From NCBI RefSeq assembly GCF_001746835.1, contig NZ_CP016094.1, positions 1,612,001 to 1,676,000 on the forward strand: DNA of 64,000 nt, given 5' to 3'. Origin of the DNA: Lacunisphaera limnophila (GTDB lineage: Bacteria > Verrucomicrobiota > Verrucomicrobiia > Opitutales > Opitutaceae). Position numbers and translations under genes: made by a program. This document shows, in pieces, positions 51,513 to 59,738 of the stretch. Positions within the stretch are counted from its first letter, which is position 1. Each line of letters opens with the position of its first letter. Under the pieces are notes generated by a model that saw only the letters and a program-made list of their open reading frames with translations, made no database searches and was not told where the DNA came from.

Positions 51513-53494
51513 GCTGATTTTCCGGATGGGGCGTGAAACACCTCTGCCACGGCGTGCGCGGCGGGCTTTAGGGTGTGGTCGAACTCCACGATCGACGTGT
51601 TGGCGAGGCAGGGAAACGCATCGTGGCCCATCCAGATCAGAAATCCGCCGCACCGCGGAAATTGCGCCTTCTTGGCGCGCACGGCGAAGGCTAATTTTTC
51701 GGCCTGTTCTTGCTGCGTGTAGGCAACGTAGGCGGCCAGGGCTTCATCGTCCTTCATGCCCACGAACCGGGGGCCCAAGCGGTCCGCTTGCGTCCACCAA
51801 CCGGACGAGTGCCGCCAGAGGGCATTGCCGAGCGGCCAGGTGGGTTCGCCGCCCGCCTGCCGGCGGATGAGGGCAAGGCTGCTCGCTCCGGCCACACCGG
51901 TTTCCCCGCGAAACAGCGCATCGTCGTCCCGCCAGTAGTTTTCCCAGTCGCCGGGTTGCGGGTGGCCGTCGAGGCCCCAGGGCCCGTGGACCTCGTGATG
52001 CAAACCCTGCCCAAACTCCGCGCGTTCCGAGTGAAACCGCGGGCCGTAGGGCGAAGTGGGGAGAAAGCGGCGCGCCGGGTCCTCCGCGGTCACCAAAGCC
52101 GCGAGGGCGGCAAGCACCGGGTGCGCCAGCGTCAGCGGGATCCGGCGTTTGCCTCGGGGATAAATCTCATCGACATGCAGTTCGTTGCCGCCGCACCACA
52201 TGAGCAGGCAGGCGTGGTGCTGGCGCGAATGGATGAAGTGCCGCGCCACGGCGCTGAGTTCGGTGATGAACGCGGCATCACTGGGTGGGTTGCTGTCAAT
52301 GCCCGAGGAGGAAAGCGGAAACTCCTGCCAGACCAGCAGGCCGGCCCGGTCGCAGGCCGCGTAGAATTCCGGCGATTCCAGATGTCCGCCGCCCCACACC
52401 CGGAGCAAATTGCAGCCCAGCTCGCGGTAGATCGCCACCAGCCGTTCGCTTTCCTCGCGCGTCGTGTCCAGATAACACATCCGCACCGGCGTCCAATTGA
52501 CGCCCTGCAGGAAGATCGGCCGGCCGTTCACGACACAAAGCCAGGGCAACGCGTCGGCGGGCGCTCCTTCGCAAGGCCGCCACTCGATGTGCTTGAAGCC
52601 GATCTCCCGGGTCCAATGCGCGACGATCCGGTCGGCACGGGTGGCCGTGATTTCCAGCGCGTAAAGCGGCTGGGGGCCCTCGCCCTGCGGCCACCACAAC
52701 TCAGGGTTCGCCACCTCGAGCGACAGGCGCTGCTCCCCCCCCGCCAGCTGGGCTTGGGTGGAAGCAACCGCCCGGCCCTCCCGGCGCAGGACCGCCGCAA
52801 TGTTGGTTTCTCCTTCCCTCCCGGCGGAATCGATGGTGAACGCCACCATCCCTTGGTGGAAGTCAGCCGAAACCGTCGCCGCCGTGCCAAGGAGCAAGGG
52901 GCAGGCGGACCGCTCCTGCCGTTCGAGCGTCAGTCGGCCACTGGCGCCGATCGGAACAACCCGCACGCACCAATCCCAGCTGAAGTTGTAGCGCGGTTTC
53001 AGGTCGCGGGCCAGCGAGGTGTATCCCATCTGACCCTGCCCCTCCGGCGGCAGGGCAAAGACCAACGCGAGTTGATGCGAACCCGGCTGGGCCAGCTTGG
53101 CTCCCAGATCAATCCGCACCGGCTGATGGGCCCCGCTAAACTCCCCGACCACCGCGCCGTCGAGCAACACCCAGCCGTGGTGGTCAAGCACGTCGGCGCA
53201 GAGCACGACCGACATTCCTTCGTCCAGCGTCAGGGTCGGTAGCGGCGCGGAAAACTTCCAGTGCCGGTGCTCGACCCACTCGATGGCGAGCGAATTGCGG
53301 CCGACGTGCCAGTCGGGAATTTCCCCGGCCCGGCGCAGGTTTTCCTGCACACTGCCGGGCAGCCGGGCTGGAAACGGCCCGTGATCAGGCAAAAGAAACC
53401 CGCCGGTCTCGGCCGACTTCCGCAGCTTCCAGGCAAAAGGCCGCCAGCCGGTGAGGGTCCAGGCGAGGGTGGAGAGATCAAGCAACGGGGCCAT
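51509..53494 (-). CDS. Beta-mannosidase-like glycoside hydrolase family 2
   Basis: A 661-residue GH2 enzyme of the beta-mannosidase subgroup. The N-terminal jelly roll contains 'DWHVGRNSLAIEWVEHRHWK' (mannosidase pattern), then a beta-sandwich ('NPELWWPQGEGPQPLYALEI') and a TIM barrel. The acid/base Glu lies in LMWCGGNELHVD (near 438) and the nucleophile Glu in FRGETGVAG (near 531), 93 residues apart as in characterised mannosidases. The C-terminal Ig-like domains common in this subgroup are short or absent, which fits the modest length. No signal peptide. It would remove terminal beta-mannose from oligosaccharides next to GH5 and GH130 enzymes. Confidence 0.88.
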   Translation of the reverse strand: MAPLLDLSTLAWTLTGWRPFAWKLRKSAETGGFLLPDHGPFPARLPGSVQENLRRAGEIPDWHVGRNSLAIEWVEHRHWKFSAPLPTLTLDEGMSVVLCADVLDHHGWVLLDGAVVGEFSGAHQPVRIDLGAKLAQPGSHQLALVFALPPEGQGQMGYTSLARDLKPRYNFSWDWCVRVVPIGASGRLTLERQERSACPLLLGTAATVSADFHQGMVAFTIDSAGREGETNIAAVLRREGRAVASTQAQLAGGEQRLSLEVANPELWWPQGEGPQPLYALEITATRADRIVAHWTREIGFKHIEWRPCEGAPADALPWLCVVNGRPIFLQGVNWTPVRMCYLDTTREESERLVAIYRELGCNLLRVWGGGHLESPEFYAACDRAGLLVWQEFPLSSSGIDSNPPSDAAFITELSAVARHFIHSRQHHACLLMWCGGNELHVDEIYPRGKRRIPLTLAHPVLAALAALVTAEDPARRFLPTSPYGPRFHSERAEFGQGLHHEVHGPWGLDGHPQPGDWENYWRDDDALFRGETGVAGASSLALIRRQAGGEPTWPLGNALWRHSSGWWTQADRLGPRFVGMKDDEALAAYVAYTQQEQAEKLAFAVRAKKAQFPRCGGFLIWMGHDAFPCLANTSIVEFDHTLKPAAHAVAEVFHAPSGKSA

Positions 53495-53499
53495 GGGTT

Positions 53500-54513
53500 T
53501 CAGGATTTCTGCAAAAGGTTCAGCAACGCACGATCAAGCGGACAGCCATGCCAGTCCTCGTAAACCACATCCGATCGCGTGGAATCAAGTACGCCGAATG
53601 AGCCGCGAAAATTCCACAGCGCCCAGCCACACTCAAACTCCCGCAACACCGCGAACAGGTCAGCCAGCCAGCGCAAGAAAACCGCATGGGAAGTCCGGTG
53701 CCAGGCACCCAGTTCACCGCAGAAAACCGATCCACCTGAGACGGCCAAGGCCCGCCACGGGGCGAACCGCGCCCGCAGCGTCTCCACGTTCGCCTCGGTG
53801 CCATCTGTCAGAGTCATCGGCCAGTCGGGCCGGGCAGTGGGCTCACCCGCCCACCAGGCGAGATGATGGGTGACCTCATGCGGCCAGTATCCGCGGCAAC
53901 CCTGCGTCACCCCCAGTGGTGTCAATCCCGGAACGGGCGTGGTGCCCGCATCAATGCCATCAGCGATGATGCACCGTTTGGGACTGACTTCACGGATAGC
54001 CGCGACGGCAGCCCGCACGACGCGCTCGTATTGCGTCGCGGTGCAGCGTACCGGTTCGTTGACCAGATTGAACTCAAGCACCGCCGCGCTGACGCCGGCG
54101 TAGCGTCGCGCCAGGGTGCGCCAATGATGGACGAAACAAGCCAGGGCCTCGTCGTCCTGCCAGAGGTCGAACGGATCCGGCTGCGGCAGCGGATTGATGA
54201 CAAAGCCCGGGGCGTGGTGCAGGCAGAGCCCCAGCCGCAGGCCATGCCGCTGCGTCCACTCGACGGCGGCATCCAGCGGCGCCAAGCCGCTCTCCTCGAT
54301 GGTGAAGGGTGCTTCCACTTTTGCCCACCAGCGGTAACTTAAGGGCAGCCGCACAAAGTTGAATCCCCATCCGGCAATCCATTCGAAATCAATCTCCCGA
54401 AAGCAGCCGCGGGGACCACGGATCATGTCGGCCCAGCGCAGGTCATCCGGCCCGAGAAACATTTCGGGGAGATTGAACCCGCGGCGCCGCGGGGCGTGGG
54501 ACAAAGCGGTCAT
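53500..54513 (-). CDS. Glycoside hydrolase family 5 (cellulase/mannanase fold)
   Basis: A 337-residue GH5 TIM barrel without a visible signal peptide. 'GFNLPEMF', 'WIAGWGFNFVRLPLSYRWW' and 'GLRLGLCLHHAPG' are the opening strands. The acid/base Glu is in EFNLVNEPVRC (near 153) and the nucleophile Glu in VFCGELGAWH (near 267), with 'ECGWALWNFRGSFG' closing the barrel. The closest pattern is the exo-acting or glycosidase-like GH5 group, not large secreted cellulases. It ends 5 bp before the GH2 mannosidase start, so an intracellular role in mannan or glucomannan oligosaccharide breakdown is likely. ATG 54513 was chosen because the frame upstream lies within the preceding gene. Confidence 0.86.
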   Translation of the reverse strand: MTALSHAPRRRGFNLPEMFLGPDDLRWADMIRGPRGCFREIDFEWIAGWGFNFVRLPLSYRWWAKVEAPFTIEESGLAPLDAAVEWTQRHGLRLGLCLHHAPGFVINPLPQPDPFDLWQDDEALACFVHHWRTLARRYAGVSAAVLEFNLVNEPVRCTATQYERVVRAAVAAIREVSPKRCIIADGIDAGTTPVPGLTPLGVTQGCRGYWPHEVTHHLAWWAGEPTARPDWPMTLTDGTEANVETLRARFAPWRALAVSGGSVFCGELGAWHRTSHAVFLRWLADLFAVLREFECGWALWNFRGSFGVLDSTRSDVVYEDWHGCPLDRALLNLLQKS

Positions 54514-54515
54514 GG

Positions 54516-56420
54516 TCAATCTGGCTGGATCCGGACTGTAATCGTGGCGCGGAGCACGGGTGCGTCCAAGGCCAGGCCCAGGCGGGTCGGCTGGCGCTTG
54601 CCAGGCAGATCCTCCTGCAGCAACTCGGATCGCAGCTTCCAAGAGCCACCTTCGACGTTGACCTCGACCCGCACGGCCGAGTCTCCCTCACCGACAGTAA
54701 GCCGGCCCGGCTTTTTCTCGCGCCATTTCTCGAAGGTGATCAGCGCCGTCTCAAACGCCGCGGGCGCGGAGAATTCCACCGTGTCCCTGACGATGATCTC
54801 CGCCTTCGGCGCCCGGCGCAGGGTGAAGGTGCGGACAAGCGACTTGAGCGCCGGCACCTCATAGCCTCCCGAGAGATCGAGCACGACGGTATCCTCCTTT
54901 TCGCTGAAGGCAGTCGAGATGACTTTCGCCGCGAATTCCCGTCCCGGTTGCTGCAGCTGCCCCGCCACCACCGGGACGGCGTGGCCGTAGGAGCTGAGCA
55001 CTTTTGAAACATACCGGTCCGGCCCGAAGGTGCGCTTAGTGTAGACCTCCAGCCCCGGGTCCACCAACACCGCGCGATCGCCGGCGGCGACGACGAATGA
55101 ACCGAGGTCGTTGTGGTTGTGGTTCTCGGCGTTATGGCCGCCCTTGATCGCCGCACCGAAATTCGGCGTGGCCCGGCCGGTGTAGACCTGCGCGTCGGCA
55201 AACCAGTAATGGTTGGCATTGATGCGGGGGGCGGGGGCGGGCGGCAGGCCGGCCGTCGCCAATGGCAGGAAGACCTTCATCGCCGCTTCGTAGGTTTGCA
55301 GCGATTTCAGGTCGTTCACCGTCAGATTCCATACCTTCATGCCCAGGGGGGTGGGATAACCCTGCCGGACGGCGAGCGCCCCGAACCAGCTCGACGGCCG
55401 GTCCTTCACGTCCATGTCGGCAAAGGCCGGATAGATGCCGGGGAGAATTTGAAATCCCGCCGGATAGGCCGCCACCCGGAAGGCGTGGTCGCCGGACAAG
55501 GGGCGCACGCGGCCACCCGTGGCCGTCGCCAATGTTTCCGAGACCATGGCGAAATGACCGAACCCATAATTCCAATAGCCAATGCCCTCGCTGCAGTAGC
55601 CGTCGGCCGCAAAGCCCCGCAAATAATACTCCAGGTTAAGCGCGGCAAAACCGATGACCTCCGCCCGCTCGGCGCGGGATTCGAGCGTGGCAAGTGCGAC
55701 GCCGACCACGCCGGCGTGGCACACGGCATTCCAGTTGTTGTCGGCCTGATTCCACCACATGCCGTCGGTGTCGGCACTCTTCTCTCCGTGGACGCGTGCG
55801 AGGAAAGGCGCAATCACGCGGCGCTTCAGCTCGGCGCGGATCCGGTTGTGCAGTTCTGGGGGCAATTGGTCGGCGTGCCAGTAGGCGATGGTGGCAAGGG
55901 ACCATCCCTTCATGGCCACCATCAGGTCCACCTCGGTCCAACGGCCCTCAAAATTATTCAGCTTGGGATCGTGCGCGGGGAGCACCCAGGTTTTTTCAGC
56001 GAGGATCGCCTCCACCTGTTGCACCAAGGCCGGCAGGAACCGGCCCTGGTGTTCCACCCCCTCGGCCCATGCCAGAAGATTCAGCCGGGCCATCCGGCGC
56101 AGGTTGGCCTGTTGGAAGTCGGTGCGGTTGCCGTCTCGGGTGTAACGCAGATAGAGGTCGTCGGAGAGTTCCGGCACCGGCTGTTCCCGTTCCTTCAGCG
56201 CGGCCGCGACGAGCTCAGCGGCAGGGATCGTGGCGGCCGCTTTGGCCCACAACGCGCGATCCGTGGCCGGCGCACCCCAACCCGTCGGTTTTTCCGGCAA
56301 AGCCGCGGTGACCGCCTCCAGCCATCGGGCCTCCGGCACGAACCGGGACGCAACCGGCGCAACCGCTGCTCCCGCAACGAGGGCAGAGCTGAGAAAAAGC
56401 ATGATGGCAGGGTGTTTCAT
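54516..56420 (-). CDS. Exported heparinase II/III-like polysaccharide lyase
   Basis: A 634-residue exported protein. Start ATG 56420 gives a signal peptide to about residue 20. An all-alpha toroid comes first ('VDLMVAMKGWSLATIAYWHA', 'GMWWNQADNNWNAVCHAGVV', 'YCSEGIGYWNYGFGHF'), with the Asn, His and Tyr residues used in lyase catalysis. The heparinase II/III beta-sandwich follows, with 'GGHNAENHNHNDLGSFVVAA' and 'VLVDPGLEVYT' containing the second His. This plan fits alginate, heparin or other uronate lyases; the exact PL family is not assigned. It implies uronic-acid-containing substrate beside the mannan enzymes. Two bases separate it from the GH5 gene. Confidence 0.82.
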   Translation of the reverse strand: MKHPAIMLFLSSALVAGAAVAPVASRFVPEARWLEAVTAALPEKPTGWGAPATDRALWAKAAATIPAAELVAAALKEREQPVPELSDDLYLRYTRDGNRTDFQQANLRRMARLNLLAWAEGVEHQGRFLPALVQQVEAILAEKTWVLPAHDPKLNNFEGRWTEVDLMVAMKGWSLATIAYWHADQLPPELHNRIRAELKRRVIAPFLARVHGEKSADTDGMWWNQADNNWNAVCHAGVVGVALATLESRAERAEVIGFAALNLEYYLRGFAADGYCSEGIGYWNYGFGHFAMVSETLATATGGRVRPLSGDHAFRVAAYPAGFQILPGIYPAFADMDVKDRPSSWFGALAVRQGYPTPLGMKVWNLTVNDLKSLQTYEAAMKVFLPLATAGLPPAPAPRINANHYWFADAQVYTGRATPNFGAAIKGGHNAENHNHNDLGSFVVAAGDRAVLVDPGLEVYTKRTFGPDRYVSKVLSSYGHAVPVVAGQLQQPGREFAAKVISTAFSEKEDTVVLDLSGGYEVPALKSLVRTFTLRRAPKAEIIVRDTVEFSAPAAFETALITFEKWREKKPGRLTVGEGDSAVRVEVNVEGGSWKLRSELLQEDLPGKRQPTRLGLALDAPVLRATITVRIQPD

Positions 56421-56431
56421 TCGAGTTGTTC

Positions 56432-57535
56432 TCAGTGGATTACTCCGATCAAGCCGATCGTCGTGACCGTGCCGCAACCCCCTGCGAACGGCGCCGACAC
56501 CGATTCCAGCTCGCACAGGTGTTCCCCCGGAACCAGCTCATCGGAAATCATGGTCGGCCGGAACCAGCCGCTGTCACCCGCCCACGCCGGTCGGTCGCGC
56601 TGGGTCGTCTGCCAGGCTCCGCCATCCACGCGATAACGGACCTCGCCCGAAAGCCGGCCAAAATCAAACCCGAGCACCAGCCCGCGCCCGGTGAAGGTGA
56701 ACTTTAACCCCGCCCCCGGCACGGTGCTGTGCAACGCGCGGTTCATGCCCAGACAGGTGGACCAGCGGCGGAGGGTCCAGGGACCGGAGCAAGCCGGTTT
56801 CTCCAGGGGCAGCTGGCTTACGGTGTCCCAGCAACCCGGATGAAGGGCCGGCAGCAATGCGCTACGCGGCCCAGTCTCCGGCGTGCAAATCCACTCCTTT
56901 TCGCAAAAGGCGATGACGCTCTGCGCGTAACTGAGGCTGCCGCGACTCTCCGGGTGCAATCCATCGGGCAGCCACTCGGCCCAAGTCATGAGCCCTTGGG
57001 TCACTTCCTCCCAGCCATGGAGGCCCGCCCAGACCGAGCCGACGCCGTAGTGCTCCGCGAGGGCTTCAAACTCGGCGATGGAAGCCGGAACGCGACCCGC
57101 CTCCATGTCGGCCTGCATTTCCGGACAGAAAGTGTGCACCAGAACGACATCACAGCCGGCGGCCAAGAGCTGACGCAGCAGGCCCTCGCGGGTCCGCCCT
57201 CGCCGGGCCGGGGGCTGGCCGACGTCATTGACGGCGTACTCCACAAAAACGAGGTCGCACCCATGGGCGAGAATGTCGGGCGCGGCGCGAAAAACCGCCA
57301 GGTCGCTGCCCGTGGCGCCCAAGGCGGCGTTCTCCACGATGGCGCGCACACTCGGGGCCCACTGTCCAAGCCATGCGAGCCACGCCTCGGGCCAGCGCGT
57401 CCCGGTCTTTGGAGCCGTAATGGAACCACCCAGAAAACCGACCCGCAGCGTCCCGGCGGCCAGGGCGGCGTGCGCTCGGGCCAAGGGCCGCCGATGCCGA
57501 GCCACCGGACCAGGATTCACGGGTGGTAAAGTCAT
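56432..57535 (-). CDS. SGNH/GDSL hydrolase with extra C-terminal beta domain
   Basis: A 367-residue hydrolase: N-terminal SGNH domain (nucleophile in VGFLGGSIT, Ser near 38; 'ENAALGATGSD' block II; 'EYAVNDVGQPP' block III Asn; 'LPDGLHPES' block V Asp/His). It is followed by a C-terminal beta-sandwich of about 130 residues ('LKFTFTGRGLVLGFDFG', 'GEVRYRVDGGAWQT') that may bind carbohydrate. No signal peptide is evident. ATG 57535 overlaps the stop of the LacI gene (ATGA), so hydrolase and regulator are coupled. Probably a deacetylase for mannan- or xylan-derived oligosaccharides. Confidence 0.8.
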   Translation of the reverse strand: MTLPPVNPGPVARHRRPLARAHAALAAGTLRVGFLGGSITAPKTGTRWPEAWLAWLGQWAPSVRAIVENAALGATGSDLAVFRAAPDILAHGCDLVFVEYAVNDVGQPPARRGRTREGLLRQLLAAGCDVVLVHTFCPEMQADMEAGRVPASIAEFEALAEHYGVGSVWAGLHGWEEVTQGLMTWAEWLPDGLHPESRGSLSYAQSVIAFCEKEWICTPETGPRSALLPALHPGCWDTVSQLPLEKPACSGPWTLRRWSTCLGMNRALHSTVPGAGLKFTFTGRGLVLGFDFGRLSGEVRYRVDGGAWQTTQRDRPAWAGDSGWFRPTMISDELVPGEHLCELESVSAPFAGGCGTVTTIGLIGVIH

Positions 57536-58569
57536 GATCGCGTGGGACGCCGCAAGGTGCGGCCATCGTTCCATGTGAAGGATTGCACCAGCGTCGTCGT
57601 CGGCGTGGTCGGTGCACCGCGCTCGTTCGTCTCGATCATTCGGATCAAGATATTCGCGGCCGTCGCCCCCACAGCGTCGGAATTGATCTGCAGGCCGCTC
57701 AAAGTTCGCGTGGGATGGTCCTTGTAGAAGAAGGCGATGCCCAGATCGCGGGGCACACGTAATCCCAACGTGCGGGCAAAGGCCGGCAAGCGATCCTCCT
57801 CGGTCAGAACGACGTCGGGACGCTCACGCCGAACCCACTCTGCAAAGAGCCTCTCATCCCAACGATCCTCCGGCAAAATCAACGGGGCGACCTCTTCCCA
57901 TTCGGGCCTCAGGCGGTGCTGGACCAGGAACACGCCGAGCCGGCTGTGATGGGTCCTCACGTCCTGGGAGGCGCGGAGGACGAGGCCGGGGCGGCGATAG
58001 TTCCGTCGACCAATCTCCTCCAGAACCCGTTCGATACCGAAGGCATGGTCATCCACCACCCGGCTGAGTACGGGCCGGGCGAGTGAATAATCCAAGCTCA
58101 GGGCACTGAACTTACCCCACTCGATCTCAAGCGAAGGATAGTCCACGGGCAGGGGAGCAAAAAGCAGCCCCTGCACGTTCTGGGTCCAAAGGATTCCGCT
58201 CATGCGTTGGGCCGTGACCCCGGGTTCCCGCAGCCACACCGGCTCGCAGACATAGCCGCGGTCCAATGCAGCCTGTCGTGCACCTGCAAAACAACCGGCA
58301 GAGTATGCGCTTTCCCGCCATTCGTTGCGCTGTGGAAAGGCGGTCAAAAAAGCAATCTTGGCGCGGAAGGTACTCTTGTGCCGCCGGTGCCGCTGCGCCA
58401 TCAGCGCAGAAATCATTGGATCGGGGCGGTAATGCAGCCGTTTGGCGGCCGCACGCACCAGCCGAATCGTGGAGGTAGACACTTCGGGGCTGTTGCGCAG
58501 GGCAAGCGACACGGCGGTTTGGGACAGCCCTGTGTCCCGGGCGACGTCTTTTTGGGTGACCATGACCAT
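57532..58569 (-). CDS. LacI-family transcription regulator of the mannan locus
   Basis: A 345-residue LacI/GalR regulator. The helix-turn-helix is 'VTQKDVARDTGLSQTAVSLA' (about residues 4-23), with hinge 'LHYRPDPMISALMAQRHRRH' and a sensor domain ending 'WNDGRTLRRPTRS'. ATG 58569 (MVMVTQ) or 58563 (MVTQ) are both possible; longer upstream extensions run into the neighbouring gene. It sits between GH130 and the SGNH hydrolase on the same strand and is thus part of the operon it may control. The operator candidate at 62159-62172 lies within the same locus. Confidence 0.88.
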   Translation of the reverse strand: MVMVTQKDVARDTGLSQTAVSLALRNSPEVSTSTIRLVRAAAKRLHYRPDPMISALMAQRHRRHKSTFRAKIAFLTAFPQRNEWRESAYSAGCFAGARQAALDRGYVCEPVWLREPGVTAQRMSGILWTQNVQGLLFAPLPVDYPSLEIEWGKFSALSLDYSLARPVLSRVVDDHAFGIERVLEEIGRRNYRRPGLVLRASQDVRTHHSRLGVFLVQHRLRPEWEEVAPLILPEDRWDERLFAEWVRRERPDVVLTEEDRLPAFARTLGLRVPRDLGIAFFYKDHPTRTLSGLQINSDAVGATAANILIRMIETNERGAPTTPTTTLVQSFTWNDGRTLRRPTRS

Positions 58570-58616
58570 GTGTGGACCCAGCCAGGCGGGCGGCGCAAGC
58601 TGGGACGCGATCGCCT

Positions 58617-59651
58617 TTAAACCGGTTGGGCGAGCAAGTGCTGCAACAAATCGTCCAGTGGCGTGGTAGCCAGACCGCAGACCACGTCGCCACCACCGTA
58701 GTAGAGGTGGTAGACGCCATTCAACACAGCATGGCCACACGGGAAACAGACCCCATTGTAGAGACCCTTCGTTTCCCATTCGGCCGTTGGTTCGTAAATC
58801 GAACGGCGCGTGCGATGCGTGACCCGGAAAGGGTTTTCGAGATCTAGTAGCATTGCCCCGAGCCGGTAATGCTTGTCTGGGCCAACCGCGTGATAGATCT
58901 GCAACCAGCCGTGTGGGGTCTTGAGCGGCGGATTGTTCGCGCCCACCTTCAGCTCCCAATCCTGCTCGGCCTTGGCCAACAGCTTGAGCTGCTTCCACCC
59001 CAACACGTCATCGGTCGCCGCGATCCAAATCGCGGGCTGGTCGTTGGGAAATCCGGAACCATGCCATTGCATAGGACGATGGATCGTGACCCATTTGCCC
59101 CCCACCTGCTCGGGAAAGATGATCACATCGCGCTCGTCGAGGGATGGATCTGTGAGGCGGCCGGCACGAATCCATGACTTGAAATCCTTTGTCAGAAAAA
59201 GATGGGTCGACGTGAGATTCTGCCTGAGGGCAACCGGGAAGTGGGTGGGAAAAGTCCGGTGGATGCGGGTGGCGAGGGAGGGCTCGTCCCAGTATTTCCC
59301 GGGCGGAAACGGCCGCGAGGCAACCGTCACATAGTACCACTCACCGATCTTAATGATACGTGGGTCCTCAAGGCAGCCCCCGTCGGGGGTGAACGGAATG
59401 GGTGAAGCCACGGGGTGGCCGCTGTCTCGGGTAAAGTGAACGCCGTCCTTGGAACGGGCCAGACCCAGGTGGACGACATGGTCGGCGTCATTGCCGGCGG
59501 CACGATACAACAACAGCACCTCATTGCTGGACGTGTCATGCCAGGCGGCGGGGTTCGTGGTCACCAGTGACTCCCAGTCCGCGGCGGAATTGGGTGACAG
59601 GATCGGATTGGCCGGATGACGGGTGAGTTGAAAGTCAGCGAGCGGTGCCAT
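58617..59651 (-). CDS. Glycoside hydrolase/phosphorylase family 130 (mannoside phosphorylase type)
   Basis: A 344-residue five-bladed beta-propeller enzyme of family 130, which contains beta-1,4- and beta-1,2-mannoside phosphorylases. 'LSPNSAADWESLVTTNPAAW' is the opening, GGCLEDPRI holds the catalytic Asp (near 96), and 'DVIIFPEQVGGKWVTIHRPM' and 'YHLYYGGGDVVCGLA' are family landmarks. No signal peptide, fitting a cytoplasmic enzyme that splits mannosyl linkages, releasing mannose-1-phosphate if it is a phosphorylase. Some GH130 members hydrolyse instead, and the phosphate-binding residues were not checked. First gene after the TonB receptor terminator and, with the GH2 and GH5 enzymes, the best evidence for a mannan locus. 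Confidence 0.85.
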   Translation of the reverse strand: MAPLADFQLTRHPANPILSPNSAADWESLVTTNPAAWHDTSSNEVLLLYRAAGNDADHVVHLGLARSKDGVHFTRDSGHPVASPIPFTPDGGCLEDPRIIKIGEWYYVTVASRPFPPGKYWDEPSLATRIHRTFPTHFPVALRQNLTSTHLFLTKDFKSWIRAGRLTDPSLDERDVIIFPEQVGGKWVTIHRPMQWHGSGFPNDQPAIWIAATDDVLGWKQLKLLAKAEQDWELKVGANNPPLKTPHGWLQIYHAVGPDKHYRLGAMLLDLENPFRVTHRTRRSIYEPTAEWETKGLYNGVCFPCGHAVLNGVYHLYYGGGDVVCGLATTPLDDLLQHLLAQPV

Positions 59652-59677
59652 GGTATTTTTTGAGGGGCCTATTGCAG

Positions 59678-59714
59678 AAAAACAGGCGGAACACGGCCCC
59701 AACCGTGCTCCGCC
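59678..59714 (-). terminator. Rho-independent terminator of the last TonB receptor gene
   Basis: Read leftward: GGCGGAGCACGG-TTGGGG-CCGTGTTCCGCC (12-bp stem, one G-T pair) then TGTTTTT. It lies 24 bp after the receptor stop and ends 26 bp before the GH130 start. Confidence 0.9.
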
Positions 59715-59738
59715 CGATTTTTATCTACCTGTTCTGAC

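Noticed and set aside
58570-58998. N-terminal extension of the LacI regulator frame
   Set aside because: It lies within the GH130 gene and reads as a shadow; the helix-turn-helix begins right after ATG 58569.
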